From NCBI RefSeq assembly GCF_000699445.3, contig NC_067195.1:63794591-63858590 (forward strand): 64,000 nt of DNA, given 5' to 3'. Source of the DNA: Schistosoma haematobium. Taxonomy: Eukaryota > Platyhelminthes > Trematoda > Strigeidida > Schistosomatidae. This document shows, one piece after another, positions 23,722 through 35,339 of the stretch. The notes under the pieces are model-generated. The model saw only the letters and a program-made list of their open reading frames with translations, searched no databases and was not told the DNA's origin. A program made the translations under genes and the position numbers. Numbering within the stretch: position 1 is the stretch's first letter; the number at the start of each line of letters is the position of its first letter.

Positions 23722-23862
23722 TTAATGGTTGAGATCAAGAGTCAGTTGAATCTATAACACCATGGAAAACCTTAAAGCACTGGTTAGCCGTTTTGTCCTA
23801 CTATGGGACTCCTCAACATTGAGGATCCACAATCCCACCTGGCGAGATTCAAACACTGACTA
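23722..23862 (-). repeat. Hammerhead SINE family A, copy A5 (left arm)
   Basis: Inverted copy of the family 3' end, hammerhead remnant (TTTTGTCCTACTATGGGACT) and B box. It stops in the tRNA-like head. It mirrors copy A6 across the SR2-like fragment. Confidence 0.75.
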
Positions 23863-23914
23863 CCAACAGACAAAAATCCATTTATAAAAGAATCAAAAAC
23901 ATATATTGACCAGT

Positions 23915-24600
23915 AGGTCTTGGTCTTAAATACTGTTGGAAGTCTGATCAGTCCCAATGGGTTGGTGTCTGACGAAATCTCAGCACGGATTCGAAAAGCT
24001 CGTTTGGCTTTTGCCAACTTACGCCACCTATGGCGAAGGCAAGATATCCGTCTCTCAATAAAAGGATGAGTTTACCGGGTGGTAGTTTGTTCTGTTTTAC
24101 TTTGAGGCTGCGAATCAAAGCCATTAAGAGTAGAAGATATTCGTAAGTTACTAGAATTTGATCACACATGCCTTAGAAGTATTGCTCGCATCTACTGGGA
24201 TTACGGGGTAAGTAATAGTGAGGATAGACGCAAGGTATTAGGGAATGATGGTAAGTCAGTTGATGAGGTTGTGAATCTTCATGAACTGAGATGGTTGGGC
24301 CACGTGTTGCATGTGCCTAAACACCGATTACCACGACGCACAATGCTGACTAGTGTAGGGGATGGCTGGAAGAAAGTTAAGGGAGGCCAAACCAAAACGT
24401 AGCATCAGTCTGTAAAGTCACTAACTTCTGGTCTAAGCCATGTTGGTAGATGCAGACTACTTGGTTGGGGTCTATGTGACTATAGTAACCAATGGTTGGA
24501 GACTCTTGGTGACATGGCTCAAAATCGATCACAATGGCGTCGGTGTATACACTCTTTGTCTTCCATTAAACTATGAGATTAAAATCGCTTCATATCTTTC
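23915..24600 (+). pseudogene. SR2-like (RTE clade) reverse transcriptase, C-terminal relic
   Basis: Across frameshifts and stops the plus strand reads SPNGLVSDEISARIRKARLA, then FANLRHLWRRQDIRLSIKG, CLRSIARIYWDYGVSN, LHELRWLGHVLHVPKHRLP, SHVGRCRLLGWG and SRWLETLGDMAQ-like blocks. This order matches the thumb and C-terminal tail of schistosome RTE elements. The frame shifts at least near 24068, 24370 and 24450. The catalytic RT core and endonuclease are absent (5' truncation). The copy continues as 3' UTR to a short (CTGA)n tail at 24772-24784, the usual end of RTE elements. Confidence 0.8.
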
Positions 24601-24782
24601 TTTCTACAAACTAATTCTTTCTCCGTTTATTATATCCTTATACACGATCTTTCTTTTATATATTAATATCATTGAAGTAACCACTCCTGCCAATTTGGTG
24701 TTCATCTTGTTGTGCTAACAAGGTATGGCAACTAGAACCGATGCATTTATGTACCTGGTCCTACGTTGTAGCTGACTGACTG

Positions 24783-24978
24783 ATAAGTCTTGGGTTCGAA
24801 TCCCACGAGGCGGGATTGTGGATATGCAGTGCTGAGGAGTTCCATACTAGGAAGAAACAGTCGTCCAATGTCTCTAGGTTTTCCATGATAGTCTTACTTC
24901 AATTTACTCATGAATTCAACTATTAAATAAGTAACAATTATTCATTTTTCTCAATCGGTTCATGATCTCAATCAAAAG
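24783..24978 (+). repeat. Hammerhead SINE family A, copy A6 (right arm)
   Basis: B box GGTTCGAATCCC, hammerhead with CTGAGGA, weakened stem II and GAAAC (AGAAACAGTCG), then the family 3' end at 24930. A second 3'-end piece identical to the end of A4 (TCAATCGGTTCATGATCTCA) lies at 24951-24978. Confidence 0.8.
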
Positions 24979-24984
24979 CAATAA

Positions 24985-26760
24985 ATTTATATTTTATACT
25001 CAATAACTATTTCCCAATAGATATAACTAATAATTCAAAGAAACATAATTGTTTTGATGTAAATTGTGAGTGTATAAATATCTAATTAATAAATATAAAA
25101 TAATAGAGAGATGGTCACATTAATTCACTTTTACTTAGATACTAAATTCTGTTTATTCTAAATATTTTGTTAATTTTAAAATTAGTTGTTTAATAAATCT
25201 AGTCATATACAGATAGAGAACTTAGTAACTTACTTTTCTATCTAAAACATAATTTAAGTATAAAAAGGGGGGAGAGAAAAAAAATTTCAAAAAAAAATGG
25301 GACAATTTCTTGTTTAATATTAAAAAAACCTGTGTAAATCTACTTTCTTTTTCATTTTAGATTAAATACAGATTAAAATAAATGACTTCCTGTCAGTAAT
25401 AAAAGAACTAATTATACATAATTTCAATGTTAAAATAGTACAAATAGAATTTGCAAAAACAAAGTAAAAAAAAAATAATGTTTTATAACTATGAAGAACT
25501 CAATGGAAAAGATAGTGAAATTTCATGGGATATGACTGAATTTTATTTTTCACAGACTGATACCATTCGAAGTACAACTAAGTATACAAATATGTTGAAC
25601 AACTAATTTGTTTTAGTATAGGATTTCATGACAGTGAGAAATGATGATTTTTTTCAAGGGACCAAATGAAGAATCTTCCTTTTATTGAGGTGAAAATGCT
25701 ATATTTAGATGACTGATTTGAAATTCAAAGGATCACACTTCTAATCTATATCTCTCAGCGAAATAACACCATGAATATGTATTGCCAATAATTATACTTC
25801 CAACAAGGCTGAACTCTGTTATATAACATTTCTTTTTAAAAAACTTGAGAACTTATCAAAAGTCACGAAACTACAGATTACTTGATTATTTTATTGTTAC
25901 GAGTTTTGTTAAGTCCAATTCAAGGGTAAAAAAAGATCCTTAGTTCTCACATTATTATTCGTTATTAGTTTTTTTAACTAACTCGGTGAACTGTAACCAC
26001 ATCCAGGAGACATTACATTAATTGAAAACTTATGAAAATGTGATAATTACAAGACACAACTTCATCTACTCTGATAGAAAAATGTCCTGACTTTAAAAGA
26101 GGATTTTAAATTATGGTGATAGGTCAATATATTTAAAAGCCTCCTCATAGTGCTTATCTGTAGCCTAACTATAATTTAATTGCACCAATTAAAATTAAAT
26201 CCAGTTTTTTTGAGGTTATATACCGATGTTCTTTTTAATTTTCAGGTGGTTATGTCAGCAAGCCTATTAGAATGGTAGACAGATTGGTTTTACAAGAGTT
26301 TTCTAGTACATTTGTGTAATCTCATTCCAAAAGAAGACCATATTTACACAGTTCCAGTAGCTATATTCATAATATCTAGTGAGAATAAATGGTATGCCGT
26401 TATGAAGTTCAAGCAGTAATAAAACGAGGAATATAGCTCTCAGTTCATTTTGCAGAAACCATTTCCATCAAAAGTTTCTAACCTGATGTGCGTGTATAAA
26501 GGCAAAAAAGTGTTTAGTCTCTACTTGCTCTTATGTAGATAATTATATTAGGATTATTTCACCAATTACGCAAATTTAGTTTTTTTCAGTCACTGATGTC
26601 GACTTATCATGTCCATCTAACCTTTAACATGTTTCATATTATGTAACCAATGTTTCTTTTAGTGGTGAATTTTGATCATAAACGTATCTCACCTACTTCA
26701 TTTGACTAGTTGTTTAGTATTCAAGATATTTATTTTATTAACTCCATTACAAATAGATGA
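24985..26760. other. No gene seen
   Basis: About 1.8 kb AT-rich with A-runs around 25270-25330. No supported feature. Confidence 0.55.
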
Positions 26761-26777
26761 ATGATACTCAGAAAATA

Positions 26778-27250
26778 TCAGAAGGGGTTTTGTGGAGATT
26801 GTAGTAAGTTAAACAGTTGCGATCATGAGTTAATTGAAGCTAGACCACTATGGAAAACCTGGAAGCACTGGACGGCCGTTTCGTTCTACTGCGGGACTCC
26901 TCGGCAGTGCGCATTCACGACCCCGCCTCGTGGGATTATAGTGAGAAGCAGTGACCAGTGGAGTTCAACTGTGTCAGTTGTGAGGTAGTAACTCACTGAT
27001 GACAATGGTGGATGTGTCGTTCAATTCTGTGGATTAGTTGAAGTTATACATTAACACCGTTGGATGCCGGCTCAGTGGTCTAGTTGGTTAAGCGCCTGGC
27101 GCGAGACTGATAGCTCCTGGGTTTGAGTGCCGCGAGGCGGGTCGTGGATGCGCACTGCTGAGGAGTCCCACAAAGGGACAAAACGACCGTACAGTGTTCC
27201 CAATTTTTCCATGGTGGTCTGACTTCAATTGACTCATGACCTCAACTCAA
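26778..27250 (+). mobile_element. Hammerhead SINE family A, long copy A7 with inverted 5' part
   Basis: 26778-26939 is an inverted 3' end, hammerhead and B-box side (minus). From 26940 the sequence turns to plus: a lead-in (AGTGAGAAGCAGTGACCAG), the ACATTAACACCGTTGGATGC block, A box near 27076, B box near 27118, hammerhead and 3' end. Both hammerheads are near-intact but damaged: the minus one has CCGAGGA for CUGANGA, and the plus one has GACAAAAC. Imperfect 12-mers (ACTCAGAAAATA / ACTCAAAAAATA) at 26766 and 27245 may be the duplication. Confidence 0.8.
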
Positions 27251-27259
27251 AAAATAATT

Positions 27260-27915
27260 AGCCTGGCACGACTCATGTCAAACGGCTTAAAAATGAAACA
27301 GATTTCAGATAGTTAATAGGTCAATTAAATTTAGATTGAAACTAAACCTTTTTTTAAGACTAATAGATTGACAACAGTTAACAGAAACAATACTTAATTA
27401 TTCAGTTAAATATACATTTGACTTCATTATACTCCATATATATAAGCAGACAGACTACGTGTTGACTATGTAAATGCATTCATTAAAAATCATTTGTTAG
27501 TTTTTCTTGCACAAGTTTTTGAAGTATTACAATCCAACTAATGTCAACAATAATTTCAACTACCCAATATACATGCTGTGCAATAAAACATCGAAAAACA
27601 ACTTATTTGTCATATTCAGTCTATAAGACAGTAAGCATGATTCTGGCTTACACATGGCCATTTACAGTAATAAGTCTTAGATAGATCTTTGAACGAAGAT
27701 CTTGATTAATTCTATTGACACTATTCCCTTTGATTTTAAAGGTTTTGAAAAATCAGAAAACCTAACTTCACAAAATCTATCCAATCACATTCAACTCGAG
27801 GACAGTAAATAACATTCAATGTATGATAAAATTAATTTCTCAAAAGTTTGAAATAAATCATTCCATGTATAAATTAACAAGGAAAATAGGCAGAAACTTT
27901 GTCACGATAATGTAG
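27260..27915. other. No gene seen
   Basis: AT-rich spacer between copy A7 and the Merlin-type MITE; no coding sequence, RNA gene or named repeat is supported. Confidence 0.5.
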
Positions 27916-27930
27916 TACTCAAGTTTATTT

Positions 27931-28219
27931 GGCGTGACTATAATTTGTGGACAAACCAATCAGATATAAGATAACAGGTCTCGAAGTTCAGCGCGAAATT
28001 CATCCATGCATTTGACCAAATGAAGTTTTGGCATTATAGCTGATGTCAGTTCATGACGAAAACCCTAAATCTAATTTTCAACTCTAACCATCAACTGTTA
28101 ATCATAATTCTAATCCCTCACACTAGACTATAAAATTTATTTGATCTTCGTTATTAGGTGAACACTCTCAAGGTCACTTTAACGTCGCTCAAAGGTCATC
28201 CCTAAATTATAGTCTCACC
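27931..28219. mobile_element. Merlin-type MITE with 8-bp duplication
   Basis: A 289-base element with ends GGCGTGACTATAATTTGTGG and the complement of GGTGAGACTATAATTTAGGG. The exact 8-mer GTTTATTT flanks it at 27923-27930 and 28220-28227. No coding sequence. It is the cleanest non-autonomous Merlin copy here. Confidence 0.85.
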
Positions 28220-28229
28220 GTTTATTTAG

Positions 28230-29005
28230 CGAATTCCTGATTGAAAAAAAATTACTTATGTCATCTTTAAAGCATCTATAACCAACTATATGACATTTAT
28301 CAGGATTCAGTAATAACGGCGATATACATCTGTAATATCAAAACTATATTGCTTACAAGTGAAGAAAAAACTACTTCTCTCTTATATTTAACTGAAATAT
28401 TTAGCTCAAAAACACAATAATAATAATAAAACCTTTAGTATGATCATAATAAGTAGATTGTAAGTAATCGTGTATGTCTTAAGAATTTTGTACACATTAA
28501 GCCTTATCAGCTCATATATGCATATATTTAGATATCATTTAAATCTCAATAAGTTTCATATTTATTGTTCTAAGGTTAAGTATTATACTACTTACTTTTA
28601 ATGGTTCTTTCTTCCGGAATACCATCTGAAAAAATAATGTCTAACTTGGCTTACCTTAATATTAACCATTAACAAATTGACGAACTCAGGTATAACACTT
28701 TTCAAAGGGAGAGAAAGTTCATTTACGCACCATTCTTACATTAGTTTCTAGTTTATATTTTCTACTGCACATATTTAATAACAAATTACTTTAAAATCCT
28801 TACATATTATCTTCATTTTAAGTCATATAATGTAATAGATTTAATTACGTAATATGCTAAAAGCGTTAGTTTGTTTTGCATTAATCTAGAACGAATTTTA
28901 ACTAGATTCTAATTTTGGCATCAATGCTTATTATGAAATTTCGGTAGTAAAAGTAAATTTCGAAGTATGAACAATAAGGTAATATTCTGTTTTTAAGACG
29001 TTTAG
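28230..29005. other. No gene seen
   Basis: AT-rich spacer between the Merlin-type MITE and LTR-like copy E2; no coding sequence, RNA gene or named repeat is supported. Confidence 0.5.
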
Positions 29006-29011
29006 TTATAT

Positions 29012-29325
29012 TATGGAGTGTGTTACTTATATTGATATAAGTAGTATATGACGCGAGTTAGAAACGTAATGTCTAGCAGCAGAAGATGGGAGAAGATCAA
29101 GAAAGGAAGAGCGGGAACACAATGAAATTTGTAAGAAAACGCATGAACAATGAAATGTGAGACAATAGATTGATGTTTGCAACGGCAACAGTCCGGTTTG
29201 ATAAGATGGATTGACATTTTGCAAATTAACGATTCACTATATGGTTTTTTTTCTATTTTACCGAGTAACTGTAATTTTGTGCTAAATACAATCCGATTGT
29301 CCCCACCCGTGTTCTGTTCACTACA
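29012..29325 (+). mobile_element. LTR-like dispersed repeat, family E (copy E2)
   Basis: Aligns with 13601-13879 from GTGTGTTACTTATATTGATA to GTTCTGTTCACTACA. It has an extra stretch around 29175-29205. The small open frames here in several frames are by-products of the repeat. Confidence 0.6.
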
Positions 29326-29329
29326 ATAT

Positions 29330-30680
29330 GACAAGCTGGAATTAAACCTTATAGTCCGATCTAACATTCATTAATGAACAAGTGATTCCCCACTTTTCCT
29401 AAATAAAAAATACCAATGTTTATTCTAGTACCGAACGTTATACAAACAAATCTGTTATAATACTAGTGAAATTAAATTTTCTAACTGGTTAGTTGCTTTG
29501 AGATATTGGTTTTCGTAAAAACCAATCAATCAGTTATCATGCATTATTGTGTGTTATTTATTGATCAATATTGAACCCATTAATTCAAAATATTCATAAT
29601 GTACTTTATACCATGTTTGGTAACATTAAAGGAACAACTAAATAAAATGTAATGAAATAAATTTCCTAAAGCTTTTAGATATATCTGTAAATGGAATCTG
29701 TGATAGAATTCTTTATAACTATTCAATATAGTTTTAACATTATTGAATTACTAATATGATGAGTATAGAGAACATGGAATATAGATAGTCAGAAATAACT
29801 TCTGAATTTGACTAAAACAAAAGAGAATGATATTTGCAATTTCTTTTTAAGTTTTGATAGAACAATGAGAAGACAGAGTTGATTTGAAGAATATTAAGTA
29901 TTTGCGCCATAAATACTTTATATGAAAACTAATAAATTTCAGTTAAATGAAAGTTTAATTAATGTAAGTGATAACTGTAAATAGAGGAGAAAGAAAATTA
30001 GCATGATAAGTAAAGAATACAAAATTGTCTCATTGCCTTAAACTATAAAATAATCTTTAGATTACTAGTAAATCTAAGGTTACAACAAATTATTTCTAAT
30101 CCATATGAGGAAAATTCAAATTTGTGAATAGTCAAGGCTTCTAATAATCTTAAAATTTGTCCTTGACAATCTCTACACAACATTTTAAAATTATTATCGA
30201 TGTCAATTCTATGCCTCGTTCTAATTATATATTTACTTTACCCTTAAAATAACACTGAAGCCTTTTTAAAATAATCAAAGGATATTTCTATGTTAAAATA
30301 AAGATCACACAAATTTATATCCTTTTTTTATCCTAAAATTCTGTATACTCCATTGATTTTTCTATTTTCTGATTTTTACATTTCAAAAAAGAATGGTGAG
30401 TATAAAAATAAACTAATCATAGCAACAAAGGATTAAAAGGGTAATATTTGTCAACATAGATTAAATATGTAAAGACAGAGTTATGTTGACTAACCTTCAC
30501 AAATATTGGTGATAATCTATTATAGTTATTTTAACAAACATATTGATAATATTACAGAAGAAATTCTTTATTTTCGAGTGTATAATAAGTTTAATTGTAT
30601 ATAATTATAAGTAAAGTGACAATTGAAATTTAATGAACACACTTTTAAGTAGTATCTACTGCATATTAATGTTTTATTCG
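29330..30680. other. No gene seen
   Basis: About 1.35 kb AT-rich without a supported feature. Confidence 0.55.
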
Positions 30681-30691
30681 AATACGATGTA

Positions 30692-30946
30692 GTAATCACA
30701 ATTGATTGATCACTACTCAGTGATCAATCAATAGTGATTACATCTCAGTCCTACAGGAGGTCAGTCGCGGCACGGATAGATCAGTGGTAACGTCTCTGAC
30801 TGTGAAGCTGGGTGACACGGGACCGAATCAGCCATGTAGCACCAGTTCCCTCAAGATTACAGGTACACCTTGCTGACGAGTACCAAGTAGCACGAAACCC
30901 GGATCCAGGGTATCCTGTTGACTACCTCCAACCACCATCTAACCTC
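30692..30946 (+). mobile_element. Hammerhead SINE family B, copy B1, palindromic start
   Basis: A 22-bp palindrome (GTAATCACAATTGATTGATC and its near-complement, 30692-30713 / 30720-30741, one mismatch, 6-base loop) opens it. A tRNA-like head follows with A box TAGATCAGTGGTAACG near 30777 and a degenerate B box. The hammerhead-like segment has CTGACGA at 30873-30879, stem II with one A-C mismatch, and GAAAC at 30894-30898. Near-identical 14-mers (ACGATGTAGTAATC / ACGATGTAATAATC) lie at 30684-30697 and 30947-30960. Confidence 0.8.
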
Positions 30947-31204
30947 ACGATGTAATAATCTTTAAATCTACCGATGATATTCACTCGTTCATTGTCATAT
31001 ATATACACTTCTTAAACAAAGATGAAATTAAGAATGGATTTTGTCATAGACTATTTAAGTTTACATTCACAAATCATTTTTCTTTAAATGGTTAGTTAGA
31101 TAGAATAATTAAAGTGAGAACAATTTCTATATTTAATAAATAAGCCAACAATTTGATCAAATTAGAAATTCAACCATGAATTTATTCAAAAAAAAAACGG
31201 TAGC

Positions 31205-31312
31205 CGTCGTTTAAATTTGATCGAATAATTTCACAATATTTGGGTGCCAAATTGATATGAGACATAAAAGAAGAAGAATGTATTTGTAAAATCTCAGCAA
31301 ATAAATTTGAAG
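31205..31312 (+). repeat. Penelope-like 3'-end fragment
   Basis: Shares TTTAAATTTGATCGAATAAT, a TGGGTGCC (for GGCGCCGAG) block and AGAAGAATGTATTTGTAAAA with the fragments at 41025-41185 and the end of the element at 21.3-21.4 kb. Non-coding. Confidence 0.55.
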
Positions 31313-31314
31313 GT

Positions 31315-32585
31315 AACGGATAACTAAAAAATTTTGTGCAACTACATAATCATTGTTTTAATGAAACAACATTAACATAAAACCTATAGCTGACTATGTA
31401 TAATGTATGGCTTTTCATAGTTCACAATCATCTTTTGAACAAAACTAATACTACTACTAATAATAGTAATAATAATAGGGAATACATTTAGAAATAATGC
31501 AAACACAGAAGATTTCATCTTTAAAAGAAACGATTAGCGAATCAAGAGAATTCTGGAAAGGTTGGGTAATATATACATTTTTCTTCAAAATAATTCCTTT
31601 ATATTCTGTTATTAGTCAAAAAACAATGAAAATATATTACAAGCTGATAACATGATTTAATTTGATTGATAAACGTTGTAAATTCAATAACTTTCATTAA
31701 ACTACAACGTTTCCGATTTCATTAGATAGTAGATTGATGTCTACTGATTTGAAATTCAAACCTACATTTAGACCAGTTAGCAATTAATAAACAATTTCTT
31801 GGGATTGAATAAGATCCGCCTATATATCATGCATAAAAATGTTTAAAAATTCTTTGTTTTAGTGTACTTTCTCTCCGTCGGAAACTGATATCATAGTGAT
31901 TTTCCGGTCATTATACTGAACTATGCCATACTGCCTATTTTATGTACCAGTTGTATACATTTCTACGATTCTAAACCGGTAAATATTGTAAGTTTGCTTC
32001 ACGACACGACAAACTTCGATGGCCATCGAGGTATCATGCAAACGACACAGAGAACAAAAAAGAAACTAGTCATGATCTCAAAATTCACATGATAAACTTG
32101 TATTGAATTCACTACGTAATTTATAATTCCAACCAAAATATGAATTCAAAAATTGTTGGATTATTTCGTTAAACGTTATTGTTTCAATGAAATAACAATT
32201 TTCAGTTGTACGAAACTAGTTAGGTCAAGAAAAATTACGCTTGAATAATCTTCAAATAGTGTCTTAGCGAATAGTGGTAAAAAAAACTCCGATTAGTTTA
32301 TGAATACAAAGAATTTCCAAATAATTATTAATATATATTATACATATTTAACTGTTGACCTATTTCATTGCTATTCGACAATATCTTCCCAAAGTTTATT
32401 TCATTCATTATACATTCTTAAAATGGGGAAAAACTTTCATAGTTGACTTCATACCTATTGTTAAATATCTCAAAAGTAAAAAAAAATGGCCGTGTTTTAT
32501 ATTATTACACTTTCATAAATAAACTGAATTCAAATCTTCTTGTTGGTTATTATACAGTATTTTTTATGTTCTATTGAACTATCAG
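31315..32585. other. No gene seen
   Basis: AT-rich region upstream of the CR1-like element; nothing supported. Confidence 0.5.
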
Positions 32586-32590
32586 ATTGA

Positions 32591-33691
32591 AAATACCCGC
32601 TATCAATTCTACATCACTACATAGTGTTCAACTTAGAAAAGGGTAAGAAGTATGTTCGATGTGCTTTTCTGGACTATACTTCAGCTTTTGATTCCATACC
32701 AAGATCACGTATACTAAACAAGTTAATCAGCGTCAACACTGACAGCTGGATAACCAACTGGCTATGTTCCTACATCTCTGGAAGGGAACAGTACACTGTG
32801 TTTGGAGGAAAGTGTTCAGAGTCTCTACTGTCTCATGGACGTGTACCACAAGGAGCTGTTCTTTCACCTCTTCTTTTCTCTTTTTTTCTGCATGATCTGC
32901 CATCTTCCACAGAAAACACTTTCGTGAAATATGCGGATGATCTCACTGTATGTATGCCTATCTCTTCCTCTTTACATCCCATAGAAATGAATGAGTTTTT
33001 GTCTCGTATTGATTGTTATTCTGTTGGTAATTGTCTCATACTTAATCCGTCTAAATGTCAAGCTGTTAACTTTAGCATGAGACATGAACGGCATCTAAAC
33101 ACTATTTTGAGATCCCATAATGCTTGTGTCATTGGAGACTCTTTGATAAACACAGTGTCGAATGTCAAGTATCTTGGTGTCACCTTTTTCTCTGATCTGT
33201 CTTGGTCTTCCCACGTTTTATTGTTGTCAAAGAAGGTTTTCCGTCTGACCTACTACATAAAGAGATTGCATGCTCTTGGGATTACTCGTCATTTACTCTT
33301 ACAATTTGTCAATTCTTGCATATTACCTATTATTGTTTACTGTTCTCCATTATTCTTTCCCGGACTTTTGAGAAAAGACTTTTCTGTGTTGCAGAGAGTG
33401 CTGAAGGCAGTTATCAAGGTATTTGGTTAATCTTTTGAGGTCATTATTAATATGGTTGTGGATAGACATCTAAAGTCTTGCAAACTTCTGTCAGGTGTTA
33501 TCTTATCAGATACTAACTATCTTCATTCATATCTTTCGCCGTGTATATCTTCTGGTAGAACGAGACGTAATTACATTAAAATCCAAGCACGCAAGCAAAA
33601 GCATAAAAGTTCTATATTACCTTACCTAGCAAATATACTCTGTGACGAACAGGTTGTTAGAGTTAACCTAGTCAATAACCCGCATTCTTAA
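32591..33691 (+). pseudogene. CR1/jockey-like non-LTR reverse transcriptase, one premature stop
   Basis: A single reading frame runs from 32591 to 33691, broken by one TAA at 33428-33430. It encodes the palm and thumb of a non-LTR reverse transcriptase. Counting codon 1 at 32624: FLDYTSAFD at 15-23 (first catalytic Asp), RVPQGAVLSPLLF at 73-85, YADD at 103-106 (catalytic pair), then a NPSKCQ/KYLGV-type region and a C-terminal tail ending NLVNNPHS. The endonuclease and the first part of the RT are missing, so the copy is 5'-truncated near 32591. Apart from the stop it is well preserved, suggesting fairly recent insertion. The clade is judged from motif style; CR1/jockey is more likely than RTE. 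Confidence 0.85.
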
Positions 33692-33861
33692 CATGTCTCT
33701 AATTTGAAAAGTTGTACAGTTTTTCAGGTTTTTTTAAAACATTTTTTTGTATTTGTTACTGCTTTTTTGCGTAAGTAACTTGTTGAAATACCCTGTGCTG
33801 AGAATTCTATATTGTACCAAAATATAATATTGAATAAAGCCATTAATAATAATAATAATAA
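32591..33861 (+). mobile_element. CR1-like non-LTR element, 5'-truncated, (AAT)n tail
   Basis: The RT frame is followed by a 3' UTR with the block TTCTATATTGTACCAAAATA and TTGAATAAAGCCATTAATAA, ending in (AAT)n at 33844-33861. The same 3' block is found at 62812-62862. Simple-repeat tails rather than poly(A) fit CR1-like elements. Confidence 0.8.
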
Positions 33862-33864
33862 ATT

Positions 33865-35045
33865 ATATATCTTTGTGTTGAAAAATATTGGGAACAGTTT
33901 CCCAACCGGTTTTTTTTAAATTTCATAAAGCAGATAGAGTTAAACTATAATTTCCCTATTTCTGATCACATTCAAAACAATGTTCTTTAATCTTCGTCAA
34001 GGCGTTTTTTTCTCTATTTATTATAAACGATAAACATTTGAACTGCTTTTACCAAGTAACTAGTTACGTTAAGATTTATCGATTTCGAGAATAAAATATT
34101 AATATTCTTAAATTTGTATGATTATTATTATTACCACAGAGTATGAAAGGTCCCTAGAGAGATTCCCTTTAGAAGAACTACGTATTGAATAGATGGAAAT
34201 TGTTAAATTTTTAAATTGTACTCCGAAATGATTAAATATTATATCAGTACATTGTAAATTGAATAAAATGTATTTGTTGGGGAGAATGAAAAAAATACAG
34301 TTATACTGTGATAGAAAGAGTAAATAAAAAAGCTATTTGTATTAATGCAAAATCCATAATTGATTTTTGTCTAAATTCTTGTTACTCTGTATATATTTGT
34401 TTACTCTGAAGAAGTCGGTTACATTAGGTCATGAAACATCAAAAACACAATTCTTCCATCCATTGGGATAGAACAAAAAAATTACATTTCTTATTATCCT
34501 GTGTATGTTGTTAAGAAGGAAAGCTATTTAAATTTTAATTAATTCTTAACATGCATATTTACTAAGGTTTCATTGAATTTATAACGCTACTTACAAATTT
34601 CAGCAAATTATGTCAGTGTTGCGTTTACATCACTTTAACACACGTGATATCTGCCATTTAAGAGAAATATATAATTTTCTAATTGTGGGAGATGAATAGA
34701 AAATAGGAATTTGAAATGTTCATTAAGAAAACATTAAATATAAGCACAAACCATTTTAAAAAGATTTATTTCTATCAATATTCAATTAATTTGCATTATT
34801 GACAATACTTTGATTCACTTTTCTCCATCCAAAATCATTTACAGTTACCACTTTCTGTATTGCTTATTACTATATATGACGAAAGATACGTATTGTGCAC
34901 TGACAAAATGTCACCATAAGTCTACAGAAGCTAAACGCATCTTACATACTTAAAAGAAGTTTTTTATAATTTCTGAGTAGTTTTGCATTTCATATAAGCA
35001 ATTAGTTAACAAAAAAACTTTTTAACGTGAGGCTTGATAAACTTA
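33865..35045. other. No gene seen; possible hammerhead-like remnant
   Basis: Mostly AT-rich. At 34406-34437 a CTGAAGA box and a GAAAC box stand 20 bases apart, as in the Penelope-like tail, but the bases between do not form stem II. Confidence 0.45.
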
Positions 35046-35055
35046 ATAAATATAA

Positions 35056-35327
35056 CAGTTGAATTCACAAGTCAATGAAAACTAAACCATAATGGAAAAT
35101 GTGGAAGCAGTGGACGGCCATTTCATCCAATTATGAGACTACTCAGCAGTGCGCATACACAATCCCGCTCGTGGGCTTCGAACCCAGGACCTGTTAGTCT
35201 CACGCGCAAACGCTTAACCTGTACACCACTGAGTTGACATCTCACACTATTAATGTCTAACTTAAACCAATTCACGAAAGTGTCCCACTGCCCATCATTG
35301 TTTTCAGTGAATTCCTATCTACATTAT
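35056..35327 (-). repeat. Hammerhead SINE family A, copy A8
   Basis: A full-length monomer on the minus strand: lead-in, tRNA-like head (B box complement GGCTTCGAACCCA near 35176), hammerhead with CTGAGTA and GGATGAAAT (both boxes altered), and 3' end. The 9-mer TAAATATAA occurs at both borders (35047-35055, 35328-35336), a weak duplication candidate in AT-rich DNA. Confidence 0.85.
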
Positions 35328-35339
35328 TAAATATAATCA

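Noticed and set aside
29023..29374. Overlapping frames on both strands as small genes
   Set aside because: They sit within LTR-like repeat E2, and the sister copy E1 does not preserve them.
34406..34437. Hammerhead in a Penelope-like tail
   Set aside because: Core-like boxes are present but the bases between them do not form stem II, and no flanking family sequence was recognised.
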